A stretch of DNA of 64,000 bases from Brevibacillus panacihumi (GTDB lineage: Bacteria; Bacillota; Bacilli; Brevibacillales; Brevibacillaceae). Below are positions 52,312 through 61,203 of this stretch, piece after piece. How positions within the stretch are numbered: position 1 is the first letter of the stretch; each line of letters begins with the position of its first letter. The stretch spans positions 1 through 64,000 of the forward strand of contig NZ_RHHT01000005.1 of the NCBI RefSeq assembly GCF_003710985.1, read 5' to 3'. Both the position numbers and the translations under genes were made by a program. The notes under the pieces are model-generated. The model saw nothing but the letters and a program-made list of their open reading frames with translations. It did no database searches and was not told the DNA's origin.

Positions 52312-53043
52312 ATGGGGGATTCATCACGCAAATGGCAGTACCTGATAGTGGCATTGATTCTGGTATCCGCAGCATTGACGGGATGCCTGTATCCGGATGA
52401 AAGACGGGCGGAGAACCAGATGCCGAGCGCCTTTTTTTTGGAGCAGACGCAAAAAGCGATTGATCAGTTCAAAGCGGATACATCCGTTCTGCCGATCGTG
52501 ACCAAAGACATGAATACACCGATTTTTGAGAAGTACGAGATTGAGTTTCGCAAATTGATCCCGAAATACATGCCGGACGCGCCGGGCAATGCCTTTGAAA
52601 AGGGCGGGGTTTATAAATACGTTTTGATTGACGTGGAAACCAATCCTGCCGTCAGACTGATCCATCTGCCCTCCGTCAGCACGGTGGCAGATGTCCAGCG
52701 GGCGGTAGACAGCTATCGCTATCAAAATGACGACAAGCTGCCGATCAAGGCAGATTTGGGAGAAGGCTATTTTTCTATCGACTTTGGCAAAATCGGCATG
52801 AAGGAGACACAGGTGCCGGGTACGGCCGGGAATTACCTCCTGCCTCTGATCATGAACGGCAAAGGTGAGGTTGGCATCGATTATGCCATCGACATCGCCA
52901 CTGTTCTTCGAGAGAGCGAGGCGACTGTTCAGGAACGGACAGATCCGCGTTACGTCATGGCGCGGGAATCCAGCTTCGTGCCGGCCAAATCATTTCCTTA
53001 CACGATGGATGGGGACCAGCCGAAATTGCTGAAATTAAAATAA
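52312..53043 (+). CDS. Lipoprotein YphF-like
   Basis: Protein of 243 residues with a lipoprotein signal peptide: hydrophobic segment about 10-22 and lipobox LTGC with Cys25. The mature domain carries two similar halves with conserved DPG-like turns. In B. subtilis yphF precedes spoIVA. Function unknown, expected outside the membrane. ATG 52312 follows GAGAAG at short distance. Confidence 0.8.
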   Translation: MGDSSRKWQYLIVALILVSAALTGCLYPDERRAENQMPSAFFLEQTQKAIDQFKADTSVLPIVTKDMNTPIFEKYEIEFRKLIPKYMPDAPGNAFEKGGVYKYVLIDVETNPAVRLIHLPSVSTVADVQRAVDSYRYQNDDKLPIKADLGEGYFSIDFGKIGMKETQVPGTAGNYLLPLIMNGKGEVGIDYAIDIATVLRESEATVQERTDPRYVMARESSFVPAKSFPYTMDGDQPKLLKLK

Positions 53044-53050
53044 AGAAAGA

Positions 53051-53081
53051 AAAACGACTCGTAAATAGAGTCGTTTTTTTT
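53051..53081 (+). terminator. Terminator after the YphF-like gene
   Basis: AAAACGACTC pairs with GAGTCGTTTT across GTAAATA, followed by T. Confidence 0.85.
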
Positions 53082-53164
53082 GTTCTAGTTGCGATGTACA
53101 GACATATATTTGTACTGTCCACGGAACTTGTACGAGATCCCCGGGAAAATGCTGGCGGTCAGGG

Positions 53165-53190
53165 ATAATTCGGAAAAACGGTCATAGTGT
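53165..53190 (+). promoter_or_regulatory. Possible sigma-E promoter of spoIVA
   Basis: ATA at 53165-53167, 15 bases, CATAGTGT at 53183-53190. This fits the sigma-E pattern ATA then CATAnnnT with one base less than usual spacing. spoIVA is a known sigma-E gene. Confidence 0.45.
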
Positions 53191-53219
53191 AAAAATAGAC
53201 AAATAGAAGGAGGTCATCG

Positions 53220-54701
53220 ATGGTGGAACGAGTTGACATCTTTAAAGACATAGCCGAACGGACGGGCGGAGACATCTACCTTGGTGTGGTAGGGCCGGTT
53301 CGTACGGGAAAATCAACCTTTATCAAGCGATTTATGGAGCAGGTCGTCATCCCCAACATTCAATCAGAGGCAGAGCGGATCAGGGCGACGGATGAACTGC
53401 CGCAAAGCGCTTCCGGACGAACAATCATGACGACTGAGCCCAAATTTGTTCCCAACCAAGCTGTCAATGTCCATGTTACCGAAGGTCTCAGCATCAACGT
53501 CCGCCTCGTTGACTGCGTAGGATATACGGTACAGGGGGCAAAAGGGTTCGAGGACGACAACGGGCCGCGCATGGTGAATACACCGTGGTATGAAGAACCA
53601 GTCCCGTTCGAGGAAGCGGCAGAAGTAGGCACGCGCAAGGTCATCCAGGAGCACTCCACTATCGGTATCGTGGTGACGACAGACGGCAGCATCGCGGAGA
53701 TTCCGCGTGTGGGATACATCGACGCCGAGGAGCGCGTGGTCAATGAATTGAAAGAAGTAGGGAAACCGTTTGTCATCGTGGTCAACTCGACACGTCCGCG
53801 CTCGGAAGAAGCACAGAATCTGCGCGTTCAGCTTCAGGAAAAATACGATGTGCCTGTCGTGGCTCTCTCCGTAGACCATATGACAGAACAGGAAATCCTG
53901 CTGCTGATGAGGGAAGTGCTGTTTGAATTCCCAGTGCATGAGGTCAATGTCAATCTGCCGAGCTGGGTGATGGTGCTCGAGAGCGGTCACTGGCTGCGTC
54001 AAAACTATGAGGAAGCCGTTCGTGAAACCGTACAGGACATCCGCAGATTGCGTGACGTGGACCGTGTAGTAGGCTTCTTCAATGAATACGACTTTGTGGA
54101 GAATGCTTCCTTGGCGGGAATGCATATGGGCCAGGGGATTGCGGAAATCGATCTCTACGCTCCAGATGAGCTGTACGATCAAATTTTGATGGAGATCGTA
54201 GGAGTCGAGATCAGCGGCAAGGATCAGCTCTTGAAAATCATGCAGGAATTCTCCCACGCCAAACGTGAATACGATCAGGTAGCAGAAGCGCTACATATGG
54301 TCAGGAGCACCGGTTACGGGATCGCCGCTCCGTCGTTGCATGAGATGACCTTGGACGAACCCGAACTCATTCGCCAAGGACCGCGCTTCGGAGTCAGATT
54401 GAAAGCAACAGCACCCTCCATTCATATGATTCGCGTGGATGTAGAGTCTGAATTTGCTCCTATCATCGGCACCGAGAAGCAAAGCGAAGAATTGGTCCGC
54501 TATTTGATGCAAGACTTCGACAAAGATCCGTTGTCCATCTGGAATTCGGATATTTTTGGAAGATCCCTGCACTCGATCGTAAGGGAAGGCATCCAAGCCA
54601 AAATCACCATGATGCCGGACAATGCCCGCTACAAATTGCAGGAAACATTGGGACGCATCATCAACGAAGGCTCTGGTGGACTGATTGCAATTATCCTGTA
54701 A
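53220..54701 (+). CDS. spoIVA: Stage IV sporulation protein A, coat morphogen
   Basis: ATPase of 493 residues that polymerises on the forespore surface as the base of the spore coat. Walker A GPVRTGKST lies near residues 24-32; the TRAFAC-type middle and the C-terminal region that binds the membrane-anchoring SpoVM partner follow. ATG 53220 after AGGAGG matches the B. subtilis start MxKVDIFKDIAERTGG in style. Followed by a terminator, then hbs, as in B. subtilis. Confidence 0.96.
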   Translation: MVERVDIFKDIAERTGGDIYLGVVGPVRTGKSTFIKRFMEQVVIPNIQSEAERIRATDELPQSASGRTIMTTEPKFVPNQAVNVHVTEGLSINVRLVDCVGYTVQGAKGFEDDNGPRMVNTPWYEEPVPFEEAAEVGTRKVIQEHSTIGIVVTTDGSIAEIPRVGYIDAEERVVNELKEVGKPFVIVVNSTRPRSEEAQNLRVQLQEKYDVPVVALSVDHMTEQEILLLMREVLFEFPVHEVNVNLPSWVMVLESGHWLRQNYEEAVRETVQDIRRLRDVDRVVGFFNEYDFVENASLAGMHMGQGIAEIDLYAPDELYDQILMEIVGVEISGKDQLLKIMQEFSHAKREYDQVAEALHMVRSTGYGIAAPSLHEMTLDEPELIRQGPRFGVRLKATAPSIHMIRVDVESEFAPIIGTEKQSEELVRYLMQDFDKDPLSIWNSDIFGRSLHSIVREGIQAKITMMPDNARYKLQETLGRIINEGSGGLIAIIL

Positions 54702-54721
54702 GAGTTGGGAAAAAAGACCTA

Positions 54722-54772
54722 AAAAAACAGGCATTAGAAGGGGCGCCCTCTGTGATGGGATGCCTTTTTTTC
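54722..54772 (+). terminator. Terminator of spoIVA
   Basis: AGGCAT (54729-54734) pairs with ATGCCT (54760-54765) around a nested GGGCGCCC, with TTTTTTT after it. Confidence 0.75.
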
Positions 54773-54803
54773 TTGTATTTCGTTCAATTTCGACAGGAGG
54801 TAC

Positions 54804-54832
54804 TTGAATTTAAGAAATCGGTGTATTACTAT
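54804..54832 (+). promoter_or_regulatory. Sigma-A promoter of hbs
   Basis: TTGAAT (54804-54809), 17 bases, TACTAT (54827-54832). A second TATAAA at 54868 suggests another start; B. subtilis hbs has two promoters. Confidence 0.5.
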
Positions 54833-54942
54833 TAGCTTGTCAGAGCGGTAAAAACAGCCAATACGTGTATAAAACCGCGCATTTCGGTTAAGAAAAATAA
54901 TAGCTAGGACTTGTGGTGTTCTTTGAGGGGAGGTGAACAAGA

Positions 54943-55215
54943 ATGAACAAAACAGAACTGATTGCAAAAGTGGCGGAAACCACTGAACTCACCAAAAAAG
55001 ATGCAACAAAAGCAGTTGATGCCGTTCTGGATGCAATTGCTGATGCTCTGAAATCCGGTGATAAAGTCCAACTGATCGGCTTCGGTAACTTCGAAGTTCG
55101 TGAGCGTGCGGCTCGTAAAGGCCGTAACCCACAAACAGGGGAAGAAATCGAAATCGCTTCCAGCAAAGTACCTGCGTTCAAACCAGGTAAACAACTCAAA
55201 GACTCCATCAAGTAA
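54943..55215 (+). CDS. hbs: DNA-binding protein HU
   Basis: Histone-like protein of 90 residues that bends and compacts DNA. The HU signature [21 protein letters not shown] is complete; the C-terminus ends in KDSIK. ATG 54943 follows GGGGAGG. Monocistronic, with its own terminator. Confidence 0.97.
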   Translation: MNKTELIAKVAETTELTKKDATKAVDAVLDAIADALKSGDKVQLIGFGNFEVRERAARKGRNPQTGEEIEIASSKVPAFKPGKQLKDSIK

Positions 55216-55243
55216 TCGTATTGCCTGATAATGGACACTTACA

Positions 55244-55278
55244 TAAAAAAATCCACATTTTCGTGATGTGGATTTTTT
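55244..55278 (+). terminator. Terminator of hbs
   Basis: AAAAAATCCACAT, loop, ATGTGGATTTTTT. Confidence 0.88.
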
Positions 55279-55323
55279 TCTTTTTGAGCATTTGTCAAAT
55301 GTGCTGTCGCAAGAACTCATTTT

Positions 55324-55352
55324 TTGTTTTTTACCAAGGAATATGGTAAGAT
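55324..55352 (+). promoter_or_regulatory. Sigma-A promoter of folE
   Basis: TTGTTT (55324-55329), 17 bases, TAAGAT (55347-55352); gives a leader of about 100 bases before folE. Confidence 0.45.
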
Positions 55353-55457
55353 GGCCTTGTTTCGTTTTTTGGACATCTTACCCAACAAAAGAAAAGTCAT
55401 AGGTTCGTACGGATAGATAGAATCGTGCAAATAGAACCAAAAGCTAGGAGGTACAGG

Positions 55458-56021
55458 ATGAACGTTGATATGGAGAAAATTCAACAGGCCGTCCGTATGA
55501 TTTTGGAGGCCGTAGGAGATAACCCGGATCGGGAAGGGCTGCTGGACACGCCGAAACGCGTGGCAAAAATGTACGCGGAAGTATTTGAAGGCATGCACAT
55601 CAATGAAGAAGTCTACTTCGAGACCGTATTCAGCGAAGAGCATGAGGAAATGGTCATGGTCAAGGACATCCCGTTCTATTCCATGTGCGAGCATCACCTC
55701 GTTCCATTCTTTGGCAAGGCGCATGTGGCATATATTCCACGAGGAGGCCGTGTCGTCGGCTTGAGCAAATTGGCCCGTGCCGTAGATGTCGTCGCCAAAC
55801 GACCACAGCTCCAGGAGCGGATCACGTCAACCGTTGCCGATTCGATGATGCGCAAGCTGGATCCGCATGGGGTAGTTGTTGTCATCGAGGCGGAGCATAT
55901 GTGCATGACGATGCGCGGGATCAAAAAGCCCGGCTCCAAAACGATCACTTCGGCTGTTCGTGGAATCTTTGAAAAAGATGCGGCTGCCAGAGCAGAAGTA
56001 TTCAGCCTGATGCGTGTATAA
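55458..56021 (+). CDS. folE: GTP cyclohydrolase I
   Basis: Enzyme of 187 residues making dihydroneopterin triphosphate for folate; called MtrA in B. subtilis. Zinc ligands C77 and H80 in SMCEHH and the second cysteine in AEHMCMTM are present. ATG 55458 follows GGAGG. In B. subtilis it is directly followed by mtrB; here mtrB is 3.4 kb away. Confidence 0.95.
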   Translation: MNVDMEKIQQAVRMILEAVGDNPDREGLLDTPKRVAKMYAEVFEGMHINEEVYFETVFSEEHEEMVMVKDIPFYSMCEHHLVPFFGKAHVAYIPRGGRVVGLSKLARAVDVVAKRPQLQERITSTVADSMMRKLDPHGVVVVIEAEHMCMTMRGIKKPGSKTITSAVRGIFEKDAAARAEVFSLMRV

Positions 56022-56152
56022 TAAATGACAAGAATACCAGACACTCCTCATTTCGGGGAGTGTTTTTTATATTCTGGAAAATTTGGATTCTTTTCTTTGT
56101 TATGGTAAAATCAGGAATATGTGCTTGGATTAGAAAGAAAGGAGAGATGCAC

Positions 56153-57655
56153 ATGAAACGGGTACATCATTCATGGATCAAATGGGTCTGCACCGGGATT
56201 CTGCTTGCTGCTCCCCTTGCTCCTGTGTCAGTCGCACAAGCCAGCAGTCCCAAAGCCATGGAGAAGGAAGCTTTGGAACAGATAAAGCAGCTGCCCCCCA
56301 AAGCGAAGCGGATTGTAGAAGAGACGGCGGAATTCTTTTTCAGAAGTCAGCACAAGCTTGACGTTCAAATTCAAAAAAAGGGAGAGGACGCTTGGGATGT
56401 GCAATTGAGCCAGCATCCTGAGGAGATCGGACAAAAGCATCAACCGGGTTCGGTTGCATTGCGCCTTTCCAAAGGAGGAAAGCTGGAGCGGCTTGACGCT
56501 TTCTGGGATGCAAAGGAGAATAAGGGCTCGATTAGCCAGTGGACTGCTGTCAATGAGGCCGAAGGGTTCGTCAATCAGGTTCTCGGCAGCGATCTCAGGG
56601 CTGGGCTGCAGCCCTCCAGGATAGGGATCGATTGGTTTGCGATACCGCTCTATCCCGTCGTCAATAACATCACGGTCCAAAAAGAGGCAGCATCTGTCAT
56701 CGTCGATGCAGCCGGAAATCTCCGCTCTTTCCAAACCAAAGAGATCGAGCTGCGAGAAGCTATGCTCCCGTCCCGCTCTGGCGTCATCGACAGCAAAGAT
56801 GCCAAACGAGCGTTTGCAGATCTGCTTTCCGTAGAGCTGGTGTACGATGACGAACGGGGCAAGTTCGGCTACCAATCGTCGCCATTCAGCCGAATCGACG
56901 CCAAGACAGGCCAGAAGCTAACTGTTCCTTACGAAACGGTTGATGAAGAGTGGGCATTGGATCAAGACAAGAAGCCGGCACCTATGAGCATTGATAAGGC
57001 GAAAGCAATTGCCAGCTCATATGCAGGCTTGGATGCTGGCAAGCTGAATGTTCGTACCTCTCGTCAAAAACATCCGGATGAAGATGCCAAAACGATTTTT
57101 ACCGTAACGGATGGAAATCGAATACTGATTCTTGAAACGGATGAGAATACGGGGACCCTGCTTACCATCCACATGGAGGATGCGGAAAAGACCACCGCTT
57201 CCAATGGCAAAAATGCGGATGAAGCAAAGCAAAAAGCACGCCATTTCATAGAATCGTATGCGAGCCTGGAAAAAGGGGATTACGTATTGAGAGAGAAGCG
57301 CTACGCGGATGGGGAAGCTGCGAGCGATTACCAGTTCGAATTGTACCCGATGCATGGCGACGTACGGGCAGCGAAGCCGATCTTGACACTGTCTTTCGAT
57401 CGAGGCCAAAACACGCTTTCCGCCATGACCACTCGTTCGTTCCAACGGTATTCAGCAGCGACTCCTGCCGTGATTAACGTGGATCAGGCGAAGAGGGCCT
57501 GGCTGGACGCCATTTCTCTGGAGCTGCAGTATGTCTACCTGAATGCCAGCACGATGAAAGACGAGCAGGCAAAGCTGGCGTACGTTCCCTCTTTCTCTGC
57601 CGAGAGCCGTTTCCTGAATGCGGCGACGGGGCAGCTGGAGAAGGCGGCAGATTGA
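56153..57655 (+). CDS. Secreted protein with YcdB/YcdC-like repeats
   Basis: Exported protein of 500 residues: signal peptide about 1-29 ending in AQA, then a long polar region with PepSY-like repeats, including IDKAKAIASSYAGL and NVDQAKRAWLDAI. This resembles the YcdB/YcdC repeat family; function unknown. ATG 56153 follows AAAGGAG; ATG 56147 is also possible. Alone between folE and a strong terminator. Confidence 0.7.
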   Translation: MKRVHHSWIKWVCTGILLAAPLAPVSVAQASSPKAMEKEALEQIKQLPPKAKRIVEETAEFFFRSQHKLDVQIQKKGEDAWDVQLSQHPEEIGQKHQPGSVALRLSKGGKLERLDAFWDAKENKGSISQWTAVNEAEGFVNQVLGSDLRAGLQPSRIGIDWFAIPLYPVVNNITVQKEAASVIVDAAGNLRSFQTKEIELREAMLPSRSGVIDSKDAKRAFADLLSVELVYDDERGKFGYQSSPFSRIDAKTGQKLTVPYETVDEEWALDQDKKPAPMSIDKAKAIASSYAGLDAGKLNVRTSRQKHPDEDAKTIFTVTDGNRILILETDENTGTLLTIHMEDAEKTTASNGKNADEAKQKARHFIESYASLEKGDYVLREKRYADGEAASDYQFELYPMHGDVRAAKPILTLSFDRGQNTLSAMTTRSFQRYSAATPAVINVDQAKRAWLDAISLELQYVYLNASTMKDEQAKLAYVPSFSAESRFLNAATGQLEKAAD

Positions 57656-57667
57656 GAGAACGGATAA

Positions 57668-57697
57668 GAGACCATCCCAGAGTTTAGGGATGGTCTC
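57668..57697 (+). terminator. Terminator of the YcdB-like gene
   Basis: GAGACCATCCC pairs with GGGATGGTCTC across an eight-base loop; the T tract after it is weak. Confidence 0.75.
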
Positions 57698-57734
57698 GTG
57701 TTTATCTGCCTCAAGATGGCTCATCATATGGTTA

Positions 57735-58238
57735 TTAAGCTGATTCAAAGAGGATTGGTTCTTCGTATACCCATCCTTTTATGTACTCATAATGGATTGG
57801 GAAGGATAAGGTTTCTCCGCTATCTCGAGAGAATGTGAAACTGCCTTGCTGTAAATCTTCGTCCAGCAGGATGATTGGAATATAATCGCCTATTTGTGAG
57901 TGTTTTCTCATTATGCTTGCTTGGACTCCGATAAAGGATTCAATAAACCCCCCATTGTAGTAGTTTTCCATGTCCTCTATGAATGCTGTTCTATCGGTAT
58001 ACTCAATATAAACCCATTTTTTTCCGTCCCCATCAGTAAAATAAGTCCGATCTTTTACTGATTGTGAAGACTTTATTGACTCAATATCTGTTTCGATTCC
58101 CAAAACTTGAAGGGTCCTTTGGATACTTACTTCGACAATCATGTCTGAGTCATTCTCACGAAGCTGAATCGTGAAGAAAAAGCTTGCGCAAGCAACAAGC
58201 AGCGCAAGGCTAGACACAACAAACCATTTCTTTTTCAA
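57735..58238 (-). CDS. Hypothetical membrane-anchored protein
   Basis: Protein of 167 residues, not recognised. Starts with TTG 58238 after AAGGAGGAAGC; longer frames from ATG 58265 or 58286 contain the ribosome binding site and are less likely. One membrane segment at about 4-24, then an acidic soluble domain. Base composition is more A+T-rich than its neighbours, which may suggest transfer or weak constraint. Confidence 0.65.
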   Translation of the reverse strand: MKKKWFVVSSLALLVACASFFFTIQLRENDSDMIVEVSIQRTLQVLGIETDIESIKSSQSVKDRTYFTDGDGKKWVYIEYTDRTAFIEDMENYYNGGFIESFIGVQASIMRKHSQIGDYIPIILLDEDLQQGSFTFSRDSGETLSFPIHYEYIKGWVYEEPILFESA

Positions 58239-58436
58239 AGTTGCTTCCTCCTTTCCTTGTTCCATCTGTAAATTTTTGGATACCACTCACATTCTAGCAA
58301 ATGGACAGGAACATGGATTACAAAATGGTTACAATATAGGAAAGAGTTCCGTAGTCCCAGGTGCAACTTGAATTTCGTATTCGTACAAATCTTTCAATAG
58401 GATGAAAAAAATATGGAAGATATTCGCTTTTCTCTC

Positions 58437-58466
58437 TTGCAACATTGAGCGCCTGTATTGTATAAT
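58437..58466 (+). promoter_or_regulatory. Sigma-A promoter of tRNA-Pro
   Basis: TTGCAA (58437-58442), 18 bases, perfect TATAAT (58461-58466), 40 bases before the tRNA. Confidence 0.55.
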
Positions 58467-58506
58467 CAAATACGTAATTACTTGATCTGAACGATCAGAC
58501 CAACGT

Positions 58507-58583
58507 CGGGATGTGGCGCAGCCCGGTAGCGCGCACCCTTGGGGTGGGTGAGGTCCAGGGTTCGAATCCCTGCATTCCGACCA
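58507..58583 (+). tRNA. tRNA-Pro (anticodon GGG)
   Basis: Full cloverleaf of 77 bases with encoded CCA. Acceptor CGGGATG pairs with CATTCCG; D stem GCGC/GCGC; anticodon stem CACCC/GGGTG with loop TTGGGGT, so anticodon GGG; T arm CAGGG-TTCGAAT-CCCTG. Reads CCC and CCU. Stands alone with its own promoter and terminator. Confidence 0.95.
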
Positions 58584-58596
58584 TTGTATAACCGAT

Positions 58597-58630
58597 GAAG
58601 AAGCCCGAAGATCCGGGCTTCTTTTTTTTT
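58597..58630 (+). terminator. Terminator of tRNA-Pro
   Basis: GAAGAAGCCCG pairs with CGGGCTTCTT and runs into a T tract. Confidence 0.9.
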
Positions 58631-58707
58631 GGCCACTTTTTCCAATTCCCCTCTTGGATTCCCTCGCAATCTTTTCTATAATAGAGGGATGATAGAGGTA
58701 GGAAAGG

Positions 58708-59388
58708 TTGTTTGAGGTCATGAAGATACCCGCATCGGCGCAAGCAATGTACTATCAACTCCAAAATCTTGATACGGCCGCCGCTCAGAATTCCTATACT
58801 TCGGAAGATGCGCTTTTTGCTGATCTGTTGCAGGCTCAGGTGGATGCAGGCCAGCGCGTGATCCGCGCAGAAGAGATCGTATCCAAACTCGATGGCGCAT
58901 CTGACTGGAGCTTCATGCACGAAGCTTCCGCAGCCGGGCCGTATAGCGGAACGCCTGTTGGGGCAGACCAGGTCAGCAATGTTTCGATACAGTCCATCCT
59001 GGATAAAATCAAAAAGACAGCTCGTTCCCATGGGGTAGACGAAGATTTGGTTCGCGAAGTGGTTCGTGCGGAGTCCAATTTTAATCCCTATGCGGTCTCG
59101 GGTGCAGGAGCGAAAGGATTGATGCAATTAATGGACAGGACCGCCCAGGCGATGCATGTCCGTAATGTGTACGATCCGGAGGAGAACCTCGCAGGGGGAA
59201 CCAAATACCTCAAAAACCTGCTGGAGCGGTTCGATGGCAATATCGGAGTGGCCTTGGCTGCATACAACGCTGGTCCTACCCGCGTTAGCAGGCTCGGCAT
59301 CACTACGGACGAAGAGCTGAAGGAGAAATACGCGTTGCTTCCTCAAGAGACGCAGCGCTATGTAGAGAAAATCTTGAGCCGCTTGTAG
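58708..59388 (+). CDS. Lytic transglycosylase, SLT domain
   Basis: Protein of 227 residues (TTG 58708) or 223 (ATG 58720). C-terminal SLT domain about 95-220 with catalytic glutamate in [10 protein letters not shown], followed by GAKGLMQLM and LAAYNAGP; this cuts glycan strands between MurNAc and GlcNAc. The first 90 residues have no known domain and no signal peptide, so export is unclear. Start is undecided: GAGGT is eight bases from the TTG but only two from the ATG. Resembles YjbJ of B. subtilis. Confidence 0.85.
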   Translation: MFEVMKIPASAQAMYYQLQNLDTAAAQNSYTSEDALFADLLQAQVDAGQRVIRAEEIVSKLDGASDWSFMHEASAAGPYSGTPVGADQVSNVSIQSILDKIKKTARSHGVDEDLVREVVRAESNFNPYAVSGAGAKGLMQLMDRTAQAMHVRNVYDPEENLAGGTKYLKNLLERFDGNIGVALAAYNAGPTRVSRLGITTDEELKEKYALLPQETQRYVEKILSRL

Positions 59389-59416
59389 ATCAGCTAGCCG
59401 AGAAGGAGGACAGAAG

Positions 59417-59647
59417 ATGAGCCAGACACCCAACTTTCAACAAGATTACGTCATCGTGAAGGCGAAGGAAAATGGTGTACACGTAATCGGACTTACTCGC
59501 GGCTCCGATACGCGTTTTCACCATACCGAAAAGCTGGACAAGGGTGAGGTTATGATTTTGCAGTTTACCGAGCATACCTCCGCGATCAAGGTGAGAGGGA
59601 GCGCGTTTATTTATTCCAAGCACGGAACCATCGACACGACTGAATAG
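59417..59647 (+). CDS. mtrB: Tryptophan RNA-binding attenuation protein TRAP
   Basis: Protein of 76 residues that forms an eleven-fold ring; with bound tryptophan it wraps G/UAG repeats in trp leader RNA. Residues known for tryptophan contact in B. subtilis map to T27, Q49, T51 and S55; RNA-binding K39, K58 and R60 are kept (KLDKGE, AIKVRG). ATG 59417 follows AAGGAGGA. A terminator follows. No trp genes and no obvious repeat of UAG or GAG sites are in this window. Confidence 0.93.
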   Translation: MSQTPNFQQDYVIVKAKENGVHVIGLTRGSDTRFHHTEKLDKGEVMILQFTEHTSAIKVRGSAFIYSKHGTIDTTE

Positions 59648-59659
59648 AGGAAGAATGGG

Positions 59660-59685
59660 AAAGCAGGCATAGCCTGCTTTTTTTG
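59660..59685 (+). terminator. Terminator of mtrB
   Basis: AAAGCAGGC, loop ATA, GCCTGCTTT, then TTTT. Confidence 0.88.
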
Positions 59686-59717
59686 TTTGTACAATGGTGA
59701 GAGAGGAGGGATGTCGG

Positions 59718-60233
59718 ATGCCAAGAAGACTATTTCTGGCGATCGCTGTATCTTCATTGCTTGCCTTGGTACTATCTTTGATTCCGATCGATCGGTGGAA
59801 ACAGGCTGATATGGCTACTTTCCAGCCTTCTTCCCCGATCCGGCTAACCGAGCAAAATACGCTCGATTTGTTTACAACGGTTACAACACATTATAATATT
59901 AAGCGTATCAAATGGGATCATGCCTCGATTTACGTCGATCTCGTCGTAAAACCGGAACAGCATGTGGAGCTTCCGTTCGTATATCAAGATTTTTACAACG
60001 TAACGAATCAAATGTTTACATTTACTTGGAATGTGAACCAGGTTTATTTTCGCTTGCTCGAAGATCGGGATTATTTGAGAGGAAACCGCCTGTTGGTTGC
60101 GATTCAGTCGGATCGGCAGACGCACTCCCGGCATGCCAGGAATTTGAAAGGGACGGATGAGATAGCGGGTTTCGTAAAAGAAACCTTTTCTGTGCGTATT
60201 GACCCTTATTTTTACGAGAGAATTAGTCCCTGA
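59718..60233 (+). CDS. Hypothetical membrane-anchored protein
   Basis: Protein of 171 residues, not recognised. One membrane segment at about 6-22, then an extracytoplasmic-type domain rich in aromatic residues and hydroxylated residues. ATG 59718 follows GGAGGG at eight bases; an earlier ATG at 59694 precedes this site. It lies between mtrB and hepS. Confidence 0.68.
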   Translation: MPRRLFLAIAVSSLLALVLSLIPIDRWKQADMATFQPSSPIRLTEQNTLDLFTTVTTHYNIKRIKWDHASIYVDLVVKPEQHVELPFVYQDFYNVTNQMFTFTWNVNQVYFRLLEDRDYLRGNRLLVAIQSDRQTHSRHARNLKGTDEIAGFVKETFSVRIDPYFYERISP

Positions 60234-60348
60234 GGAACGAAGTGTGATATGATGGTAAGGACGGCCTTTTGACCGGGCAGCTTGAAAAATGGACGTGTAC
60301 GAACAAGCGAAAGACATCAGGTTGTGTACAGCTAGTGGAGGAGGACGC

Positions 60349-61185
60349 ATGAGCAGAGAACAAACTCCAACTGTAGAAGAAGTTCGCAACATTATCGAAC
60401 AAATCTACAAGCGAACCACCCAATCCTATGTAGAGAAATACGTGGATGTTCCCGCGCTTTCGGAGAGCAGACTCTCCTTGTTGTTTCATTTTCTTTTGGA
60501 ACAGGGCATGAACAAGGAACGCGCCACCATACTCTGCACAGCGACTGGGCTCGTCCAACTGGGATTGGACATGCATGAACTTGTGACCAACACCTATGAA
60601 AAGACGGAAGCGGCAGAACGTAATCGACAATTAACGGTGCTGGCCGGAGATTATTACAGCAGCCGTTACTATCAATTGTTGGCCGAGGCAGGAGAGATAA
60701 AGGCGGTCGAAGTATTGTCTGGCGCTGTCCAGCGCGTGAACGAAGCCAAAATGAGGCTGTATATCGCAGGCAAAGACGGCAGGCTTTTCTCCGATGAAGA
60801 GTACTGGGAATTGCGCAATATGATCGATACGGGCCTTTATGTTGCGATTGTGCAGGAGTACGCTACACGAGAGGATACCCGGCAATTCTGGATTGATCTC
60901 TTTCGGGATACGGCTACGGTGGAGAGTGTCATCGGAGAGTGGGAGCATTTGAAGTGGCAGCAGCAACCACCTTTTGGCTTCTCCAGGCTGCTGTTGCAAA
61001 AACCAGGGGCTACGATCACGCAGGTTTTGTACAGCATTGAAACAAAAGCATTGGATATGATCGGCATGTGTGAACAGATGGCCCGGAATCTCCATCCCGT
61101 GGAAACGCGTAACATGCTGGCAGCCATTACGGCTCGTTATGCACATCGGGTGAACCGATTGAAACGGGTCATTGAGGAGTTGTAA
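60349..61185 (+). CDS. hepS: Heptaprenyl diphosphate synthase component 1
   Basis: Regulatory subunit (GerCA) of 278 residues of the two-part enzyme that makes the menaquinone side chain with HepT. Family stretch GDYYSSRYYQLLAEAG near residue 105. It has no DDxxD motif, as expected for component 1. The frame is open from 60289, but GGAGGAGG selects ATG 60349. First gene of the gerC-type cluster; menG follows after 18 bases. Confidence 0.88.
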   Translation: MSREQTPTVEEVRNIIEQIYKRTTQSYVEKYVDVPALSESRLSLLFHFLLEQGMNKERATILCTATGLVQLGLDMHELVTNTYEKTEAAERNRQLTVLAGDYYSSRYYQLLAEAGEIKAVEVLSGAVQRVNEAKMRLYIAGKDGRLFSDEEYWELRNMIDTGLYVAIVQEYATREDTRQFWIDLFRDTATVESVIGEWEHLKWQQQPPFGFSRLLLQKPGATITQVLYSIETKALDMIGMCEQMARNLHPVETRNMLAAITARYAHRVNRLKRVIEEL

Positions 61186-61203
61186 GCTTTGGAGCAGACA
61201 CAC

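Noticed and set aside
59400-59420. TRAP autoregulation site before mtrB
   Set aside because: The leader has only isolated GAG or AAG triplets, not the regular series of about eleven G/UAG repeats that TRAP binds.
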